From: Chitinophagaceae bacterium
GTDB lineage: Bacteria > Bacteroidota > Bacteroidia > Chitinophagales > Chitinophagaceae
NCBI GenBank assembly: GCA_016787065.1
Contig: JAEUVD010000008.1
Location: 99,189-163,188 of the forward strand
Direction of reading: 5' to 3'
Length of the DNA stretch: 64,000 nucleotides
The first letter of the stretch is position 1, and each line of letters begins with the position of its first letter. The notes below the pieces were generated by a model, which ran no database searches, was not told the DNA's origin, and worked only from the letters and a program-made list of their open reading frames with translations. Both the position numbers and the translations under genes were made by a program. Positions 53,616-62,524 of the stretch are shown one piece after another.

Positions 53616-55844
53616 CTATTTGCCATCTAAGCGTTGTACCTTATTAATGCCGTCGAGCCTTTCTAATCGTGCACACAGCTCATTCAATTCTTCCTTGTTA
53701 TTTACAAATACCATGATTGTGCCTTCAAATAAACCTTCATGACTTTCAATACTCATGCTCCGCATATTGATTTTCATTTCTGCTGAAACCACATGAGTAA
53801 TTTTATTAATGATACCAACATCGTCTAATCCGGTTATTTTTAAACTGGTTAAGAAGGAAATTTCTTTATTCTTAGCCCACTTCGCTTTCACCACGCGATG
53901 ACCATAATTGGCTAATAAACTTGCCGCATTAGGGCAGTTCGTGCGATGAATTTTTAATCCTTCGGAAGAAGTTAGGAAGCCAAATACATCGTCACCTTGT
54001 ATTGGATGACAACAACTAGCCATTTTATATTCAATATAATTGGTGTTTTGATCAAACAAAACAAGTTCATACCCTTTTCCCGGAATTTGTTTGTTGAGTG
54101 CCTCCGCTGATTCTTCTTTAAGGGGTTCCGGTTTATGCTCAACCGGAAATAGGAGTTTATCATTATGATATTTAATATCCTGGAGCTCTTTCAATTCAAA
54201 ATTGCCCACCGCAATAGCATAAAATAAATCGAGTGGCGACGCGTAGCGGTAATGGGAAGCTAAGTCGGAAAGAATATTCATATTCGATGGTATTTTCAAG
54301 TGATCGAGCTTACGTAGCAACGATGCTTTTCCATCTTCGGCAATTTTTCTTTTTTCTTCTTTGAGATAATATTTTATTCTCGATTTTGCTTTGGCAGTTA
54401 CAACAAACTTGAGCCAATCTTCGCTCGGTTTTTGTTTTTTTGACGTAATGATTTCAACCTGATCGCCATTTTTTAAAACATGACTAATCGGCACTAATTT
54501 GTAATTTACTTTGGCTCCAATACAATTTCGTCCGAGTTCCGAATGAATATCAAATGCAAAATCCAAGGATGTGGCCCCCAGTGGTAATAAGCGCATATCC
54601 CCGTTACGTGTATAGGTATATATTTCTTCGTTGAAGATATCTATTTTAATATCATTCATGAAGTCCATAGCATTGCTTTCAGGATTCTTTAAAAGTTCCC
54701 GAATATGCTTCAACCATTCATCAAGTTTCGATTCTTGTCCTTGATTACCTTCTTTGTATTTCCAATGCGCCGCCAGTCCTTTCTCGGCAATTTCATTCAT
54801 ACGTTCGGTTCTTATTTGAACTTCAACCCATTTCCCATTCGGACTCATTACCGTGGTATGTAAGGCTTCATAACCATTACTTTTCGGTGTGCTAACCCAA
54901 TCGCGTAAACGTTCAACACTATGCGGGTATAAACTTGTAATGATAGAAAAAGCTTTCCAACAATCTTCTTTTTCTTGCGCAGTGTGTAAAATAATGCGTA
55001 TGGCGAAGAGATCATAAACCTCCTCAAAAGAAACATGTTTGTTTTTTATTTTACTCCAGATGGAATGAATCGATTTTGAACGTCCATAAATGTCGAAATC
55101 GAGACCATTTGATTCCAACGCTTCCCGAACAGGTTTAATAAATTCATTAATGAAACGGGTACGTTCACGTTTAGTATCTTTTAATTTCTGATTGATTTCG
55201 TTATACACATCTGTTTCGGTGTACTTCAAACATAAATCTTCCAGTTCTGATTTAATTTCATATAAACCTAATCGCATGGCCAATGGCGCGTAGATATAGG
55301 ATGTTTCGGATGCTATTTTTAATTGTTTCTCCCGACTCATACTTTCAAGTGTTCGCATGTTGTGAAGTCGGTCGGCAATTTTGATAAGAATTACTCTAGG
55401 GTCGTCGGCTAGGGTTAAAAGTATTTTTTTAAAATTTTCAGCTTGCTGTGTGGTGTTTTTAGTTTCAACTACATTCGATATTTTAGTGAGTCCTTCTACA
55501 ATTTTAGAGCAAGTATTTCCAAACTCCATCTGAATATCATTCAAGGTAAGTTCTGTATCTTCTACGGTATCATGAAGTAAGGCACAAATAACGGACGTTA
55601 CCCCTAAGGAAATTTCCTCTACTACAATTCGTGCAACAGCCAAAGGATGAAGAATATATGGTTCACCACTTTTGCGTCGCATATGTTGATGTGCTTCAGC
55701 AGCGATTTCGAATGCTCGGCGTACTAATTTTTTATCGCCTTTTTTTAGTCGGGCTTTTAATGCACGTAAAAGAGCACGGTACTCCCGTAAAATGAGTTTC
55801 TTTTCTTCTTCCTGATTTAATTGATATGTAGGTGTTTCAAGCAT
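53616..55844 (-). CDS. Bifunctional (p)ppGpp synthetase/hydrolase (RelA/SpoT)
   Basis: From the ATG at 55844 the protein has 742 residues, the usual length for the single Bacteroidota RelA/SpoT. The order is: HD hydrolase domain (ILHP at about 66, ALLHDTVED at about 88-96, so the hydrolase dyad is intact); synthetase domain (YGRSKSIHSIWSK, GYEALHTTVMSPNGKWVEVQ, EKGLAAHWKYKEG); TGS (YTRNGDMRLLPLGATSLDFA); and ACT at the C-terminus (LKITGLDDVGIINKITHVVS). It makes and degrades the stringent alarmone. A longer frame to 55961 overlaps rsmI and lacks any conserved extension; the -7 box TAAATTTG at 55856-55863 lies inside it, so I use 55844. Confidence 0.95.
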   Translation of the reverse strand: MLETPTYQLNQEEEKKLILREYRALLRALKARLKKGDKKLVRRAFEIAAEAHQHMRRKSGEPYILHPLAVARIVVEEISLGVTSVICALLHDTVEDTELTLNDIQMEFGNTCSKIVEGLTKISNVVETKNTTQQAENFKKILLTLADDPRVILIKIADRLHNMRTLESMSREKQLKIASETSYIYAPLAMRLGLYEIKSELEDLCLKYTETDVYNEINQKLKDTKRERTRFINEFIKPVREALESNGLDFDIYGRSKSIHSIWSKIKNKHVSFEEVYDLFAIRIILHTAQEKEDCWKAFSIITSLYPHSVERLRDWVSTPKSNGYEALHTTVMSPNGKWVEVQIRTERMNEIAEKGLAAHWKYKEGNQGQESKLDEWLKHIRELLKNPESNAMDFMNDIKIDIFNEEIYTYTRNGDMRLLPLGATSLDFAFDIHSELGRNCIGAKVNYKLVPISHVLKNGDQVEIITSKKQKPSEDWLKFVVTAKAKSRIKYYLKEEKRKIAEDGKASLLRKLDHLKIPSNMNILSDLASHYRYASPLDLFYAIAVGNFELKELQDIKYHNDKLLFPVEHKPEPLKEESAEALNKQIPGKGYELVLFDQNTNYIEYKMASCCHPIQGDDVFGFLTSSEGLKIHRTNCPNAASLLANYGHRVVKAKWAKNKEISFLTSLKITGLDDVGIINKITHVVSAEMKINMRSMSIESHEGLFEGTIMVFVNNKEELNELCARLERLDGINKVQRLDGK

Positions 55845-55855
55845 GTATAACGTGT

Positions 55856-55863
55856 CAAATTTA
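55856..55863 (-). promoter_or_regulatory. Predicted -7 box TAAATTTG of the RelA/SpoT gene
   Basis: TAAATTTG on the minus strand is an exact TAnnTTTG match, 11 nt before the ATG at 55844. It decides against the longer upstream frame. Confidence 0.5.
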
Positions 55864-55913
55864 AGATGTTTTTGCATAGGGGCATTTGTTTCAGCGAAGC
55901 CTGAAGAATTATT

Positions 55914-55921
55914 TATCTTTA
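55914..55921 (+). promoter_or_regulatory. Possible -7 box TATCTTTA of rsmI, nearly leaderless
   Basis: TATCTTTA is one base from TAnnTTTG and ends 5 nt before the rsmI ATG at 55927. With the minus-strand box at 55856-55863 it forms a divergent promoter region. Confidence 0.4.
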
Positions 55922-55926
55922 GCCCG

Positions 55927-56595
55927 ATGAAATTGATTCTTGTACCCACGCCGGTTGGCAATTTGAAAGATATTACCTTGCGAGCTATTGAGGTTTTGAA
56001 AGAAGCCGAATTAATTTTAGCAGAAGATACAAGAACGTCGATGGTATTGCTTCAGCATTATCAAATTAACACCCCCCTTAAAAGTTATCATCAACACAAC
56101 GAACATAAAGTAACCGAGGGTTTAGTGGAGCAGTTACAAGCCGGCAAAAAAATAGTTTTGATAACCGATGCCGGTACACCTGCTATATCAGACCCTGGCT
56201 TTCTGATTGTAAGGGCTTGTGTGCAAGCCGGCATTGAAGTGGAATGTTTACCGGGAGCCACCGCTTTTGTTCCGGCTCTGGTGGTAAGTGGGTTTCCGAT
56301 TAACCGATTTATTTTTGAGGGCTTTCTTCCTTTAAAAAAGGGGCGCCATACTTTATTTACAGCTTGGGCTCAGGAAGAACGAGCGATTGTATTTTATGAA
56401 AGTCCGCACCGGGTTGTGAAAACATTGAAAGAACTTATTCCTTATCTCGGTGAAGAACGATTGGTTTGTGTTTGTAGAGAATTATCGAAGAAATTTGAAG
56501 AACATAAACGAGGTACTTTGCCTGAAGTAGTTGGATACTACGAACAACATCCACCTAAAGGTGAAATCGTAGTTGTTGTTTCCAGTAAGTCCTGA
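55927..56595 (+). CDS. rsmI: 16S rRNA 2'-O-methyltransferase RsmI
   Basis: RsmI methylates the ribose of C1402 in 16S rRNA, near the decoding site. From ATG 55927 the protein has 222 residues and starts with the tetrapyrrole-methylase motif LILVPTPVGNLKDITLRA. It has AEDTRTSMVL, the conserved ITDAGTPAISDPGFLIVRAC, LPGATAFVPALVVSG and FEGFLPLKKG, all in the right order. A longer frame reaching to 55843 would overlap the RelA/SpoT start and add an unconserved stretch. The gene is divergent from RelA/SpoT. Confidence 0.94.
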   Translation: MKLILVPTPVGNLKDITLRAIEVLKEAELILAEDTRTSMVLLQHYQINTPLKSYHQHNEHKVTEGLVEQLQAGKKIVLITDAGTPAISDPGFLIVRACVQAGIEVECLPGATAFVPALVVSGFPINRFIFEGFLPLKKGRHTLFTAWAQEERAIVFYESPHRVVKTLKELIPYLGEERLVCVCRELSKKFEEHKRGTLPEVVGYYEQHPPKGEIVVVVSSKS

Positions 56596-56708
56596 AGTGG
56601 AGGAGATAAGTTTCTTAAAATAAAGGGCACCTGAGATAAGAATACCTATACCCGAAGTGGTGATGGGTTAAAATTTTTTGAAATGAAAAAAAAAGTACAA
56701 AAATGCCT

Positions 56709-56716
56709 TACTTTTA
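56709..56716 (+). promoter_or_regulatory. Possible -7 box TACTTTTA of ftsX
   Basis: TACTTTTA is one base from TAnnTTTG and ends 6 nt before the ATG at 56723, the same spacing as ftsK and the E1 gene. Confidence 0.4.
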
Positions 56717-56722
56717 CCCGCC

Positions 56723-57601
56723 ATGAGTGTGGAGCAATTCGAAAGTACACAGGTTAAAAAAGGAAAAGCAACCTATTTCTATTCTATTATAGGAGTTGCT
56801 TTAGTGTTATTTTTACTTGGGTCGTTGGGTTGGTTAGTGATAAACGCGGGTGAGCTTTCTAAAACATTTAAAGAGAATATTGAAATTAGTGTTATCCTCA
56901 ACGATAACACCCGAGAGGAATTGGCTCATAAGCTGCAACAGGTTATTGATAAACAAGCATTTACTAAATCCTCTCAGTTTATTAGCAAGGAAAAAGCAGC
57001 AGAACAATTTAAAAAGGATTTCGGGGAAGATTTTCTACAGGTGCTCGATTATAATCCATTGTACACATCAATTAATTTTCATTTGAAGTCGGATTATATG
57101 AACACCGACAGTTTGATTCGTATCGAGCAATTTATTAAACAAAGCAATATTGTACGGGAAGTGTTTTATCAGAAGAATCTGGTGGATATTATGAACAGCA
57201 ATGTGAAGCGTATTGGTATTGTGATTTTAGTTATATCGTTGATGCTAATTTTTTCCGTAATTATTTTAATAGATAATACCATTCGCTTGGCTATGTACTC
57301 GAATCGTTTTCTTATTAAAACGATGCAAATGGTTGGAGCCACACGGTGGTTTATTGCAAAACCATTTAATATTCGGAGTGTAATTAATGGAATCGTTTCA
57401 GCGCTCATAGCAATTTTAGGAATTTTAATCCTGAAATTTTTCGCGGAGAAATTCCTTCCTGAATTAAAAGCACTATCCAATTTAAAATGGATGTTTATCT
57501 TATGTTTTAGTATTTTATCGCTCGGCATTGTAATTTCTTTGTTCAGTACACATCGCTCAGTGATAAAATATTTACGAACCCAACTTGACGAACTTTATTA
57601 A
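56723..57601 (+). CDS. ftsX: Cell-division ABC permease FtsX
   Basis: The 292-residue protein has one N-terminal helix (FYSIIGVALVLFLLGSLGWLV), a periplasmic segment of about 120 residues including ISVILNDNTREELAHKLQQ, and three more helices at the C-terminus (IGIVILVISLMLIFSVIILI, and a block from about 225). It carries the conserved cytoplasmic motif MQMVGATRWFIAKPF. FtsX pairs with the ATPase FtsE to regulate peptidoglycan hydrolases during division; ftsE is not adjacent, as is usual in Bacteroidota. A DUF3098 gene follows 20 bp later and uppP after that, a familiar order in this phylum. Confidence 0.93.
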   Translation: MSVEQFESTQVKKGKATYFYSIIGVALVLFLLGSLGWLVINAGELSKTFKENIEISVILNDNTREELAHKLQQVIDKQAFTKSSQFISKEKAAEQFKKDFGEDFLQVLDYNPLYTSINFHLKSDYMNTDSLIRIEQFIKQSNIVREVFYQKNLVDIMNSNVKRIGIVILVISLMLIFSVIILIDNTIRLAMYSNRFLIKTMQMVGATRWFIAKPFNIRSVINGIVSALIAILGILILKFFAEKFLPELKALSNLKWMFILCFSILSLGIVISLFSTHRSVIKYLRTQLDELY

Positions 57602-57621
57602 ATTAAATCAAAAGAAGAACT

Positions 57622-57924
57622 ATGTCTACAATTAAAAATAATACCACAGAAGCAACTCCTGCCACGCATGCCAGAATGAATACCGACGCCAAGGGTTTGA
57701 AGGGATTACCTTTCTTATTTGATAAGCAGAATTATATGCTTATGGCCATTGGATTGGTGGTGATTATTCTTGGTTATGCGTTGATGGTTGGTGGTAAAAG
57801 TGCAGATCCGAACGTGTTTAACGAAGCGGAAATTTATAGCTTTCGCAGAATCACTTTAGCCCCTATTATGGTGTTAATTGGTTTAGCAATTGAAGGTTAC
57901 GCTATCATGAAACGTTCCAAGTAA
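57622..57924 (+). CDS. DUF3098 membrane protein
   Basis: The 100-residue protein has a short Thr/Ala-rich start, then GLPFLFDKQNYMLMAIGLVV with a first helix at about 38-57 and a second at about 76-95 (ITLAPIMVLIGLAIEGYAIM). The central segment GGKSADPNVFNEAEIYSFRR is typical of the family. DUF3098 genes in Bacteroidota lie between ftsX and uppP, as here, so a role in envelope or division is inferred from position; nothing biochemical is known to me. Confidence 0.88.
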   Translation: MSTIKNNTTEATPATHARMNTDAKGLKGLPFLFDKQNYMLMAIGLVVIILGYALMVGGKSADPNVFNEAEIYSFRRITLAPIMVLIGLAIEGYAIMKRSK

Positions 57925-57951
57925 TTGTAACTTCAAAAACACCAGTTTCTT

Positions 57952-58740
57952 TTGAGTATTTTACATACCATTCTGATAGCAATTATTGAAGGGCTTACAG
58001 AATTTTTACCGATATCGTCTACGGCGCACATGGTAATAACAAGTTCCTTGTTAAATATTGCCAACGATCCGTTTACCAAGTATTTTGAAATTTGTATTCA
58101 ATTTGGGGCGATACTTTCTGTAGTCGTTTTATATTTCAAGAAGTTCATTAATTTTATAAACCCAAGCTTCTATCTTAAGTTAATTATTGCAATTATTCCA
58201 TCGTTACTCCTTGGCTTCTTATTGAATGATTTCATTGATGAGAAGTTGGAAAATCCGGTTTTTATTGCAGTAGTTATGATTGCCGGTGGTGTATTATTAC
58301 TTTTTGTAGATCAGATGTTTAAAGAACCTACCATTCATCATGAAGATGAGATTGATACAAAGCTTTCGCTTCGAATTGGTTTGTTTCAATGTTTAGCAAT
58401 CATATTACCCGGATTAAGTAGAAGTGCTGCTACTATTGTTGGCGCTATGTCGCAACGAATAAGTAAAACTGCAGCTGCGGAGTTTTCATTTTTTCTTGCT
58501 GTGCCAACTATGTTTGCTGCTACGGCGTACAAAACATTAAGTTACGTAAAAACAGAAGGTATGTTTACCTCTTCGCAGTTTATAACGCTTGGAATAGGCA
58601 ATGCCGTGGCGTTTATTGTAGCGTTGCTTGCTATTAAATTTTTTGTAGCCTTTGTGAAGAATAAAGGGTTTCGTTTATTTGGGTATTACCGAATTGCTTT
58701 AGGTATAGTTGTGTTATTGATTTTCTTCTTCAAGAAGTAA
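57952..58740 (+). CDS. uppP: Undecaprenyl-diphosphatase UppP (BacA)
   Basis: UppP removes a phosphate from undecaprenyl diphosphate to recycle the lipid carrier for peptidoglycan and surface glycans. The 262-residue protein has the conserved IIEGLTEFLPISSTAHMVIT at the N-terminus, FEICIQFGAILSV and the catalytic-region LPGLSRSAATIVGAM, with about eight hydrophobic helices. The start is a TTG (TTG-AGT-ATT-TTA), because the first in-frame ATG would remove the conserved N-terminal motif. It is 27 bp after the DUF3098 gene and ends 2 bp from the convergent rnhA gene. Confidence 0.92.
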   Translation: MSILHTILIAIIEGLTEFLPISSTAHMVITSSLLNIANDPFTKYFEICIQFGAILSVVVLYFKKFINFINPSFYLKLIIAIIPSLLLGFLLNDFIDEKLENPVFIAVVMIAGGVLLLFVDQMFKEPTIHHEDEIDTKLSLRIGLFQCLAIILPGLSRSAATIVGAMSQRISKTAAAEFSFFLAVPTMFAATAYKTLSYVKTEGMFTSSQFITLGIGNAVAFIVALLAIKFFVAFVKNKGFRLFGYYRIALGIVVLLIFFFKK

Positions 58741-58742
58741 TA

Positions 58743-59378
58743 CTATTTCCTTCCAAAATCGGCAGGGTTTTCACCCCAGGCTTTCGTTTCCCATTTCAAA
58801 ATTGGATTAGGGTAGGTATTGTTTTTGAGCCACTCCAATGCCCTCGACATTAAATCGAATAAAATTTGGTTTTTCCCGTTTTGCTGCAGTTTGGTTCCTA
58901 GTCGTTTTTGTTTAACCCAGTTAATCGCATTTCTACTATCGGAATAGATTGGAAAATTCCAACCTTGTTGTTTACATAATGCTAAGGCATGTACGATGGC
59001 TAGAAATTCCATTACGTTATTCGTGCCATCTTCGAAAGGTCCTTTGTGAAATAATAATGCCCCGGTACTTGTTTCTCTTCCTTGATATTCGCAGCGACCC
59101 GTTTTTGTATTCCATGCACCATCTACGCTTATGCTATGCAAAATTGGAAAACCATAGCGTGCTTTTTCTTCCGCACTCAGTGCTTCCTTTTTTACTTCTT
59201 TACCGATGTAATTTTTAGGATCATCTTCAAAAGCTATCTCCGCCGCTTCGCGCGATTCGAATGATTTATATTTGGCAAATGGGAAACCCTCAATTTGACG
59301 CTGACATGTTTTCCAATCCGAATAAATACCAGGTTCAACACCTTCCCAAACAACGTAGAATTTAGATTTTTTCGACAA
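58743..59378 (-). CDS. rnhA: Ribonuclease HI with N-terminal viroplasmin-like domain
   Basis: RNase HI cuts the RNA strand of RNA-DNA hybrids. The 211-residue protein has a caulimovirus viroplasmin-type RNA/DNA-binding domain (FYVVWEGVEPGIYSDWKTCQ, then KYKSFESREAAEIAFE). The RNase H fold follows, with the acidic residues in SVDGAWN, NVMEFLAI, YSDSRNAI and NPADFGRK. The start is a TTG at 59378; there is no in-frame ATG before the viroplasmin motif. The gene begins 6 bp after the stop of the VOC gene, so they form one operon. Confidence 0.92.
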   Translation of the reverse strand: MSKKSKFYVVWEGVEPGIYSDWKTCQRQIEGFPFAKYKSFESREAAEIAFEDDPKNYIGKEVKKEALSAEEKARYGFPILHSISVDGAWNTKTGRCEYQGRETSTGALLFHKGPFEDGTNNVMEFLAIVHALALCKQQGWNFPIYSDSRNAINWVKQKRLGTKLQQNGKNQILFDLMSRALEWLKNNTYPNPILKWETKAWGENPADFGRK

Positions 59379-59384
59379 GTTAAA

Positions 59385-59831
59385 TTAAGACTGGCTTGGT
59401 TGTTCTTGATCTACATTTATCATCCAATTAATACCATAAGCATCGGTACACATGCCGAAATAAGAACCCCAAAATGTATCTGCCAATGGCATATTTACAT
59501 GACCGTTTTCGGAAAGCCCAGCGAAAATTCTGTTAGCTTCTTCTTTGGTATCAATATTCAAATTAATTTGAAAATTGCTTCCTTCTTTGTAGTACTCCGT
59601 CCATGGGCCACCGATATCGCTACCCATAATACTCGTATGCTCACCAACCGGTAAGGATACATGCATGATTTTATTTCCTTCTTCCTCACTTAATGCAGGT
59701 TGACCTTCTTCCGGAGGCATTTGGTTGAAACGCATGAGCATGCTGAAATCGGAACCCAACACGTTTTTGTAATGATTGAATGCGGCTTCACAGGTGCCGT
59801 TGAAATTTAGGTAGATAGTTGCTGAAATCAT
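59385..59831 (-). CDS. VOC-family (PhnB-like glyoxalase-fold) protein
   Basis: The 148-residue protein has the two beta-alpha-beta-beta-beta units of the vicinal-oxygen-chelate fold: ISATIYLNFNGTCEAAFNHY at the N-terminus, the loop MHVSLPVGEHTSIMGSDIGG, and FWGSYFGMCTDAYGINWMIN at the C-terminus. It is of the PhnB/3-demethylubiquinone-methyltransferase-like subfamily, which lacks a fixed function and is often a metal-dependent isomerase or binding protein. The first unit has no obvious metal His. It is followed 6 bp later by rnhA. Confidence 0.88.
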   Translation of the reverse strand: MISATIYLNFNGTCEAAFNHYKNVLGSDFSMLMRFNQMPPEEGQPALSEEEGNKIMHVSLPVGEHTSIMGSDIGGPWTEYYKEGSNFQINLNIDTKEEANRIFAGLSENGHVNMPLADTFWGSYFGMCTDAYGINWMINVDQEQPSQS

Positions 59832-59838
59832 AGTTGGC

Positions 59839-59846
59839 CGAAGGTA
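59839..59846 (-). promoter_or_regulatory. Possible -7 box TACCTTCG of the VOC-rnhA operon
   Basis: TACCTTCG differs from TAnnTTTG at one base and lies 7 nt before the ATG at 59831, giving a very short leader. Confidence 0.38.
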
Positions 59847-59904
59847 ATCAATACCGCTAGATTATTGAAAAAAAAGGATTGCAAAATTCTTACGTTAAGT
59901 ATTG

Positions 59905-60783
59905 TTAAGCATTGAAATCAAACATTGAAATTAGGTGTTTGATTTCACTGAATGCTAATTCATCACCAGCCTGTTCGTACACATAGGCTAGTGCTTCAAG
60001 ATTTTGAAAAATTACTTGCTTACTATTTTGAGGCAAAAAATTTTCTTCTTCAACGATTAAATTGTATTTCTTAATGTAAACATCAACATCGTTCTGAGAA
60101 TAAATAACACCTGAACAAGGATCAATATAAAACTGAATTTTTGGTTTACTTCTTCTATCTAAATCACGGTAGTCGTAATTAGTTCCAAAATACGCCAAGA
60201 AATACTGTTTAGGTAACATAACCGCGAACACTGGAAGATCTAGCGATTCACATAAATACTGATAAAGGAGTGCAAGCGAATAATTATTACCGGTTCTTGT
60301 TTCAAGTAAGTCATTAATGAAAAAATGATTCGGTTTTGTTTCTTCAATTTCTAAACCTTGAAATTTAAACATGCTATAAAAAATGCTATTAATTATAGTA
60401 ATTTGTTCAAGAGGTGTTAGATAATTATTGAGTTCTAACCAGCAAGCCTGATAAATTTCTTTGATCGTTTTTCGAATAGCAGTTTCATCTAAATCAGGAT
60501 AGCGTAAGCGAGCTACAATGAGCGAGCCATCTAATAAATTGGGCTGACTAATAGAAAGCCAAGTATTGAATTGAGCATTTACATCGTTCAGGTTTACTTT
60601 ATGTATAATAGCTTCAATGCGTTCTTGAACTTCGTTGTTTTCCGTATGTTCCCAATAATCTTCCAGATTGGGTATAATATCTTTTCCGAAATGAATTAGT
60701 TTATTGGAAACCGTATTATAAATTTCTAAATCCGGATCATCTAACAGATGAAACAATGCTTTTATTTCTTTAGTGCTTCTCAT
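59905..60783 (-). CDS. SirB1-like transglutaminase-fold protein
   Basis: From the ATG at 60783 the protein has 292 residues. It starts with RSTKEIKALFHLLDDPDLEI and a HEAT-like helical part, then has a transglutaminase-like region of the SirB1/DUF2026-type family. Recognisable stretches are NSIFYSMFKFQGLEI, FINDLLETRTGNNYSLALLY and LDLPVFAVMLPKQYFLAYF, ending in IQFYIDPCSGVI. In characterised relatives the fold is often a pseudo-enzyme with a missing Cys-His-Asp triad, and I cannot see a clear triad here. A TTG extension to 60843 adds 20 residues with no conservation, so I use the ATG. It is divergent from gldA. Confidence 0.78.
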   Translation of the reverse strand: MRSTKEIKALFHLLDDPDLEIYNTVSNKLIHFGKDIIPNLEDYWEHTENNEVQERIEAIIHKVNLNDVNAQFNTWLSISQPNLLDGSLIVARLRYPDLDETAIRKTIKEIYQACWLELNNYLTPLEQITIINSIFYSMFKFQGLEIEETKPNHFFINDLLETRTGNNYSLALLYQYLCESLDLPVFAVMLPKQYFLAYFGTNYDYRDLDRRSKPKIQFYIDPCSGVIYSQNDVDVYIKKYNLIVEEENFLPQNSKQVIFQNLEALAYVYEQAGDELAFSEIKHLISMFDFNA

Positions 60784-60900
60784 GTATCGATCCAAGCTTA
60801 ATTTCTGCAAGCTAATATCACGCAAGTTTTTGGAATTGAACAAGGGTGAAGATCAAAATTTATTTTTTTGCACAGAAATGCGTTGAAACCAAAATCGAAT

Positions 60901-60908
60901 TATCTTGC
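60901..60908 (+). promoter_or_regulatory. Possible -7 box TATCTTGC of gldA
   Basis: TATCTTGC matches the first six bases of TAnnTTTG (TAnnTT) and ends 8 nt before the ATG at 60917. A TTG lies at 60883-60885, 15 nt upstream, a short spacer. Confidence 0.35.
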
Positions 60909-60916
60909 GCAGTTAC

Positions 60917-61624
60917 ATGTCGGTAAATATTTCTCAACTTACAAAAAAATTTGATGAACAGGTTGCTGTAAATAAAATTTCGTTTTCTATCAAGAAAGGT
61001 GAAATTGTTGGTTTTCTTGGACCAAATGGTGCAGGTAAATCTACAACAATGAAAATGATAAGTGGATTTATACCGGCTACCGAAGGTAAAGCTGAAGTGT
61101 GTGGATTTGATATTTCGGATCAGCCTTTAGAAGTTCAGAAGCGACTGGGTTATTTACCTGAAAGCAATCCGTTGTATTACGACATGTATGTAAGAGAGTA
61201 TTTAGAATTTTTGGGTAGAGTACATGGGTTAAAAGATGCCACTGCACGTGTATCGCAAATTATATTGGAAACCGGATTACAACCTGAAGAGAAGAAACGA
61301 ATTGGTCAACTTTCAAAAGGGTATAAACAAAGGGTAGGTATTGCACAGGCTATGATTCATAATCCAGAAGTTTTAATTTTGGATGAACCAACCTCCGGAT
61401 TAGATCCTAACCAAATTGTGGATATTAGAAATTTGATTAAAAGTTTTGGGGCTAATAAAACAGTAATTCTTTCAACACATATTATGCAAGAAGTAGAAGC
61501 AATGTGTGATCGTGTTATAATCATTAATAAGGGAAGTATTGTTGCCGATGAAACCTTGGAGAATTTGCGAAACCGTTTTCAAGGCATGAGTTTAGAAGAT
61601 GTGTTTCGAAGTTTAACAGCTTAA
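60917..61624 (+). CDS. gldA: Gliding-motility ABC transporter ATPase GldA
   Basis: The 235-residue protein is an ABC ATPase with Walker A GPNGAGKS, the signature LSKGYKQRVGIAQAM, Walker B VLILDEPTSG and the H-loop STHIMQ. In Flavobacterium, GldA forms an ABC transporter with GldF and GldG that is needed for gliding and surface-adhesin function; gldA is unlinked to gldFG there too, and none are seen here. An ATP-binding protein of another exporter is possible, but the sequence and the T9SS-rich setting favour GldA. A TTG at 60905 (adding four residues) overlaps the -7 box, so I use the ATG. Confidence 0.85.
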   Translation: MSVNISQLTKKFDEQVAVNKISFSIKKGEIVGFLGPNGAGKSTTMKMISGFIPATEGKAEVCGFDISDQPLEVQKRLGYLPESNPLYYDMYVREYLEFLGRVHGLKDATARVSQIILETGLQPEEKKRIGQLSKGYKQRVGIAQAMIHNPEVLILDEPTSGLDPNQIVDIRNLIKSFGANKTVILSTHIMQEVEAMCDRVIIINKGSIVADETLENLRNRFQGMSLEDVFRSLTA

Positions 61625-62440
61625 GTTCGCATTTATTGTTGTTCTAACGAGTGTGTAGATAAGTTACGCGATTCTACGTGTAATGGGTGCATCAGAAAAT
61701 GGAAAAATAAAAAAGCAATACGAAGGGTAGCAATGACATCATTTAATTCCAATCTTTAAAATCAATATGTCAATAATTTTAGAACGAGATGAAAATTCTT
61801 GTTTCTATTTGCTAACAAGTTTTCTTTGAAATAGGAAACATAATATATACCCAGATCTTCATGTACCATATCTATGGTGAAGGATTATTTCTGTAAATCG
61901 TTACGTTCATTGATTGCTATGTTGGAATGACAGTTAATAATGGATGATATTAAGTAAACTTGTCTTATTATACTTATTATCCTCAAAACAAACTTCATCG
62001 AGTTCTTTCCTAAAGGTGTAGTGTTTTGTACTTCTTATCGACAATCCTCCGACGTTACTGTCTGTGGATGATGTCAAACGTATATAGGTTTGGTAACCTG
62101 TCATTAATTTATTAGCTTATTTGAAGGATAGTAGGATTGAAAATTTGCCTGGCGGTGGAAGAAGAATGGGAAAATATATCCTTTATCAATTAAAAATAAA
62201 ATTAATATGAATGTTATTCAGCCTCAAAATAATATTAACTAATTGTTAAGCGTGACACAAAAAGCACAAATTGGCATTGCATTAGTGAACAAATCGGCGG
62301 AATTTTAGTGGTATTTTAGACTGTAAAGTTGGGATATTAGGGAAAATTCAATTGGATAAGCTTTGGTAGTAAGGTTTTAGGGGTAAGGGAATTCGTATTA
62401 CACAAAATGGTAATATGGGGAAACTTATCTAAAGAATAAT
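61625..62440. other. Gene-free AT-rich spacer before the adhesin gene
   Basis: About 800 bp contain no frame that looks like a protein; all open frames are short and broken by stops. No tRNA, clear terminator hairpin or repeat is visible. It could hold an unrecognised small RNA or the remains of a lost gene, but the sequence gives no positive sign of either. Confidence 0.5.
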
Positions 62441-62472
62441 TTTGCGTCTTAGTAGGTTTTAACTTAGTTTTG
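62441..62472 (+). promoter_or_regulatory. Predicted promoter TTTG-N20-TAGTTTTG of the adhesin
   Basis: TTTG (62441-62444) and TAGTTTTG (62465-62472) match both Bacteroidota elements with a 20-nt spacer. The predicted start near 62479 leaves a leader of about 45 nt before the ATG at 62525. Confidence 0.6.
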
Positions 62473-62524
62473 CCCACTGAATAATCATATTTAACTTATT
62501 TTTTTAACCTTAAAACTGAATCAA

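Noticed and set aside
55844..55961. N-terminal extension of the RelA/SpoT gene to 55961
   Set aside because: It overlaps the rsmI start on the other strand, has no conserved residues, and the predicted -7 box TAAATTTG lies within it.
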